Below are positions 51,537-52,231 of a stretch of 52,231 nt of DNA, one piece after another. The notes under the pieces were generated by a model. That model saw only the letters and a list, made by a program, of their open reading frames with translations, was not told the DNA's origin and ran no database searches. The position numbers and the translations under genes were made by a program. Within the stretch, counting starts at the first letter, position 1. Each line of letters starts with the position of its first letter. Origin of the DNA: Nitrosomonas ureae (GTDB taxonomy: Bacteria > Pseudomonadota > Gammaproteobacteria > Burkholderiales > Nitrosomonadaceae); the NCBI RefSeq assembly GCF_900108305.1, contig NZ_FNUX01000022.1:1-52231 (forward strand). Reading direction: 5' to 3'.

Positions 51537-52136
51537 TAAAAGAACTCCATATAAGTCGAAGTACAGATTTTCTGAAAAACTATACTGCGTAATTATTCTT
51601 GACTAACAAGCATACTTCTCAGTACTTAGTTTTTTTAGTTTTGCGGATTAAATAGCTAAGTAGTAAATTGAACATTACGGCTTAACAAGTTGATTTCTTG
51701 AGGGCAAATTATGTTGCTGGCTGATGCAGGGAGTAAAAAGATAATGGTGTAATCTAATCTGTAAACTGTATACACATAAAATGATACTGCTTACCACCGC
51801 GGAAATGGAACGATACACTTTTGAGCAGCAACAGAGCTTTATGAGCTAATGAAAGTACGCAGAATTAGTGAGAAGTAGTCCTTACGTAAGGACTTTATTT
51901 AGAAAGATCTGATGAGGCATTAACAGCTCTAATTCAGCAGAAACAATGAGCTGTAGTTTATACTACTTAGTCGATTCTGAAAAACCCTTAAGCATTTGAT
52001 ATTAGTTATAAATGCACTGTATGTTAGTGATCATAGCGACCGAAGATGTTAAAATGGCGCTGTATTTCTGGTCGAAATGGTGATTAATAATGCTAAGAAA
52101 TAGTAGTACGATTCATCAACCGAATCTGTTTGGAAC
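51537..52136. other. 600-bp AT-rich region before the right IS end
   Basis: No confident gene. A perfect 18-base palindrome AGTCCTTACGTAAGGACT at 51877-51894 is followed by TTATTT and could be a weak terminator or a binding site. A short plus-strand frame starts at ATG 52090 (MLRNSSTIHQPNLFG) and runs into the IS end at 52137, so it may be the start of a gene interrupted by the IS. It is too short to identify. Confidence 0.5.
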
Positions 52137-52231
52137 TGAACCGCCCCGATTTTTCCGGAGACTCGTTAGTTTGAGTCAAGCTGTGATGCCTGACACTTTC
52201 AGTTGCGAATAATACGCTCTTTCCAACTCTG
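52137..52231 (-). mobile_element. Right end of the same insertion sequence, inverted relative to base 1
   Basis: It is the exact reverse complement of bases 1-95. The IS body would lie beyond the window edge. The outermost base inside the window is at 52137 (TGAACCGCCCC read on the plus strand). The flank differs from the left flank, which shows two separate insertion sites rather than one circular overlap in direct orientation. Confidence 0.8.
52176..52229 (-). CDS. Transposase, C-terminal 17 residues (partial, enters from the right edge)
   Basis: The same 17 codons and stop as at 3-56, on the opposite strand. It adds nothing new on function but confirms that each end of the window carries a 3' transposase end pointing inward. 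Confidence 0.6.
   Translation of the reverse strand, partial: ELERAYYSQLKVSGITA

Overview
The window looks like a chromosomal contig from a betaproteobacterium of the Nitrosomonas type. The grounds are a CADD-type p-aminobenzoate gene (the family of Nitrosomonas europaea NE1434), two DUF3422 proteins, a PEP-CTERM protein, the 4.5S RNA-dnaX-ybaB order, and moderate GC with betaproteobacterial versions of the housekeeping genes. No ammonia-oxidation gene is present, so the genus is an inference. Both ends of the window are the same 95 bases in opposite orientation, each carrying the 3' end of a transposase gene. The contig therefore either stops at two copies of one insertion sequence (probably IS3 family) or is a real 52-kb segment between inverted copies.

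Layout. 1-5.3 kb: the remains of a type I restriction-modification locus. hsdM is cut to its last 41 codons at the IS end, followed by intact hsdS, a RhuM-family gene and hsdR. 5.5-15.3 kb: a DUF3422 membrane protein, bioA, a beta-CASP metallo-beta-lactamase nuclease, a membrane VTT domain fused to a flavin disulfide oxidoreductase, a decayed pstA-like fragment, an aquaglyceroporin, and two exported proteins (one PEP-CTERM). 15.5-20.2 kb: DAHP synthase, a GDP-mannose pyrophosphorylase/isomerase, a TM0106-type nuclease and a small unknown ORF. 20.2-27.1 kb: 4.5S RNA, dnaX, ybaB and a 1549-residue RTX-type surface or secreted protein with a recent 369-bp internal duplication. 27.3-29.3 kb: a pseudouridine synthase and a lipoprotein aminopeptidase.

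29.6-39.7 kb is an amino-acid and one-carbon block: alaA-hom-thrC on the minus strand, the CADD-type pABA gene, metE, divergent metR, and a coupled ogt-alkA DNA alkylation repair pair. The steps fit together: hom makes homoserine for threonine and methionine, pABA feeds folate, and MetE uses methyl-folate under probable MetR control. A promoter-plus-terminator unit with no ORF, between alaA and the CADD gene, is a good small-RNA candidate. 39.8-45.3 kb is an iron block: a secreted protein made of two copies of an unrecognised ~355-residue domain, a TonB-dependent siderophore receptor with a signalling (STN) domain, and bacterioferritin-associated ferredoxin, each with a Fur-box-like sequence upstream. 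45.5-51.5 kb: serine dehydratase, a second DUF3422 protein, a small membrane protein with an acidic tail, a hotdog thioesterase and a PAS-GGDEF-EAL protein with a degenerate GGDEF motif.

The observations most worth following are the Fur-linked two-domain secreted protein beside the siderophore receptor, the 33.8-kb RNA candidate, the RTX repeat expansion, and the IS-truncated restriction locus that retains RhuM.
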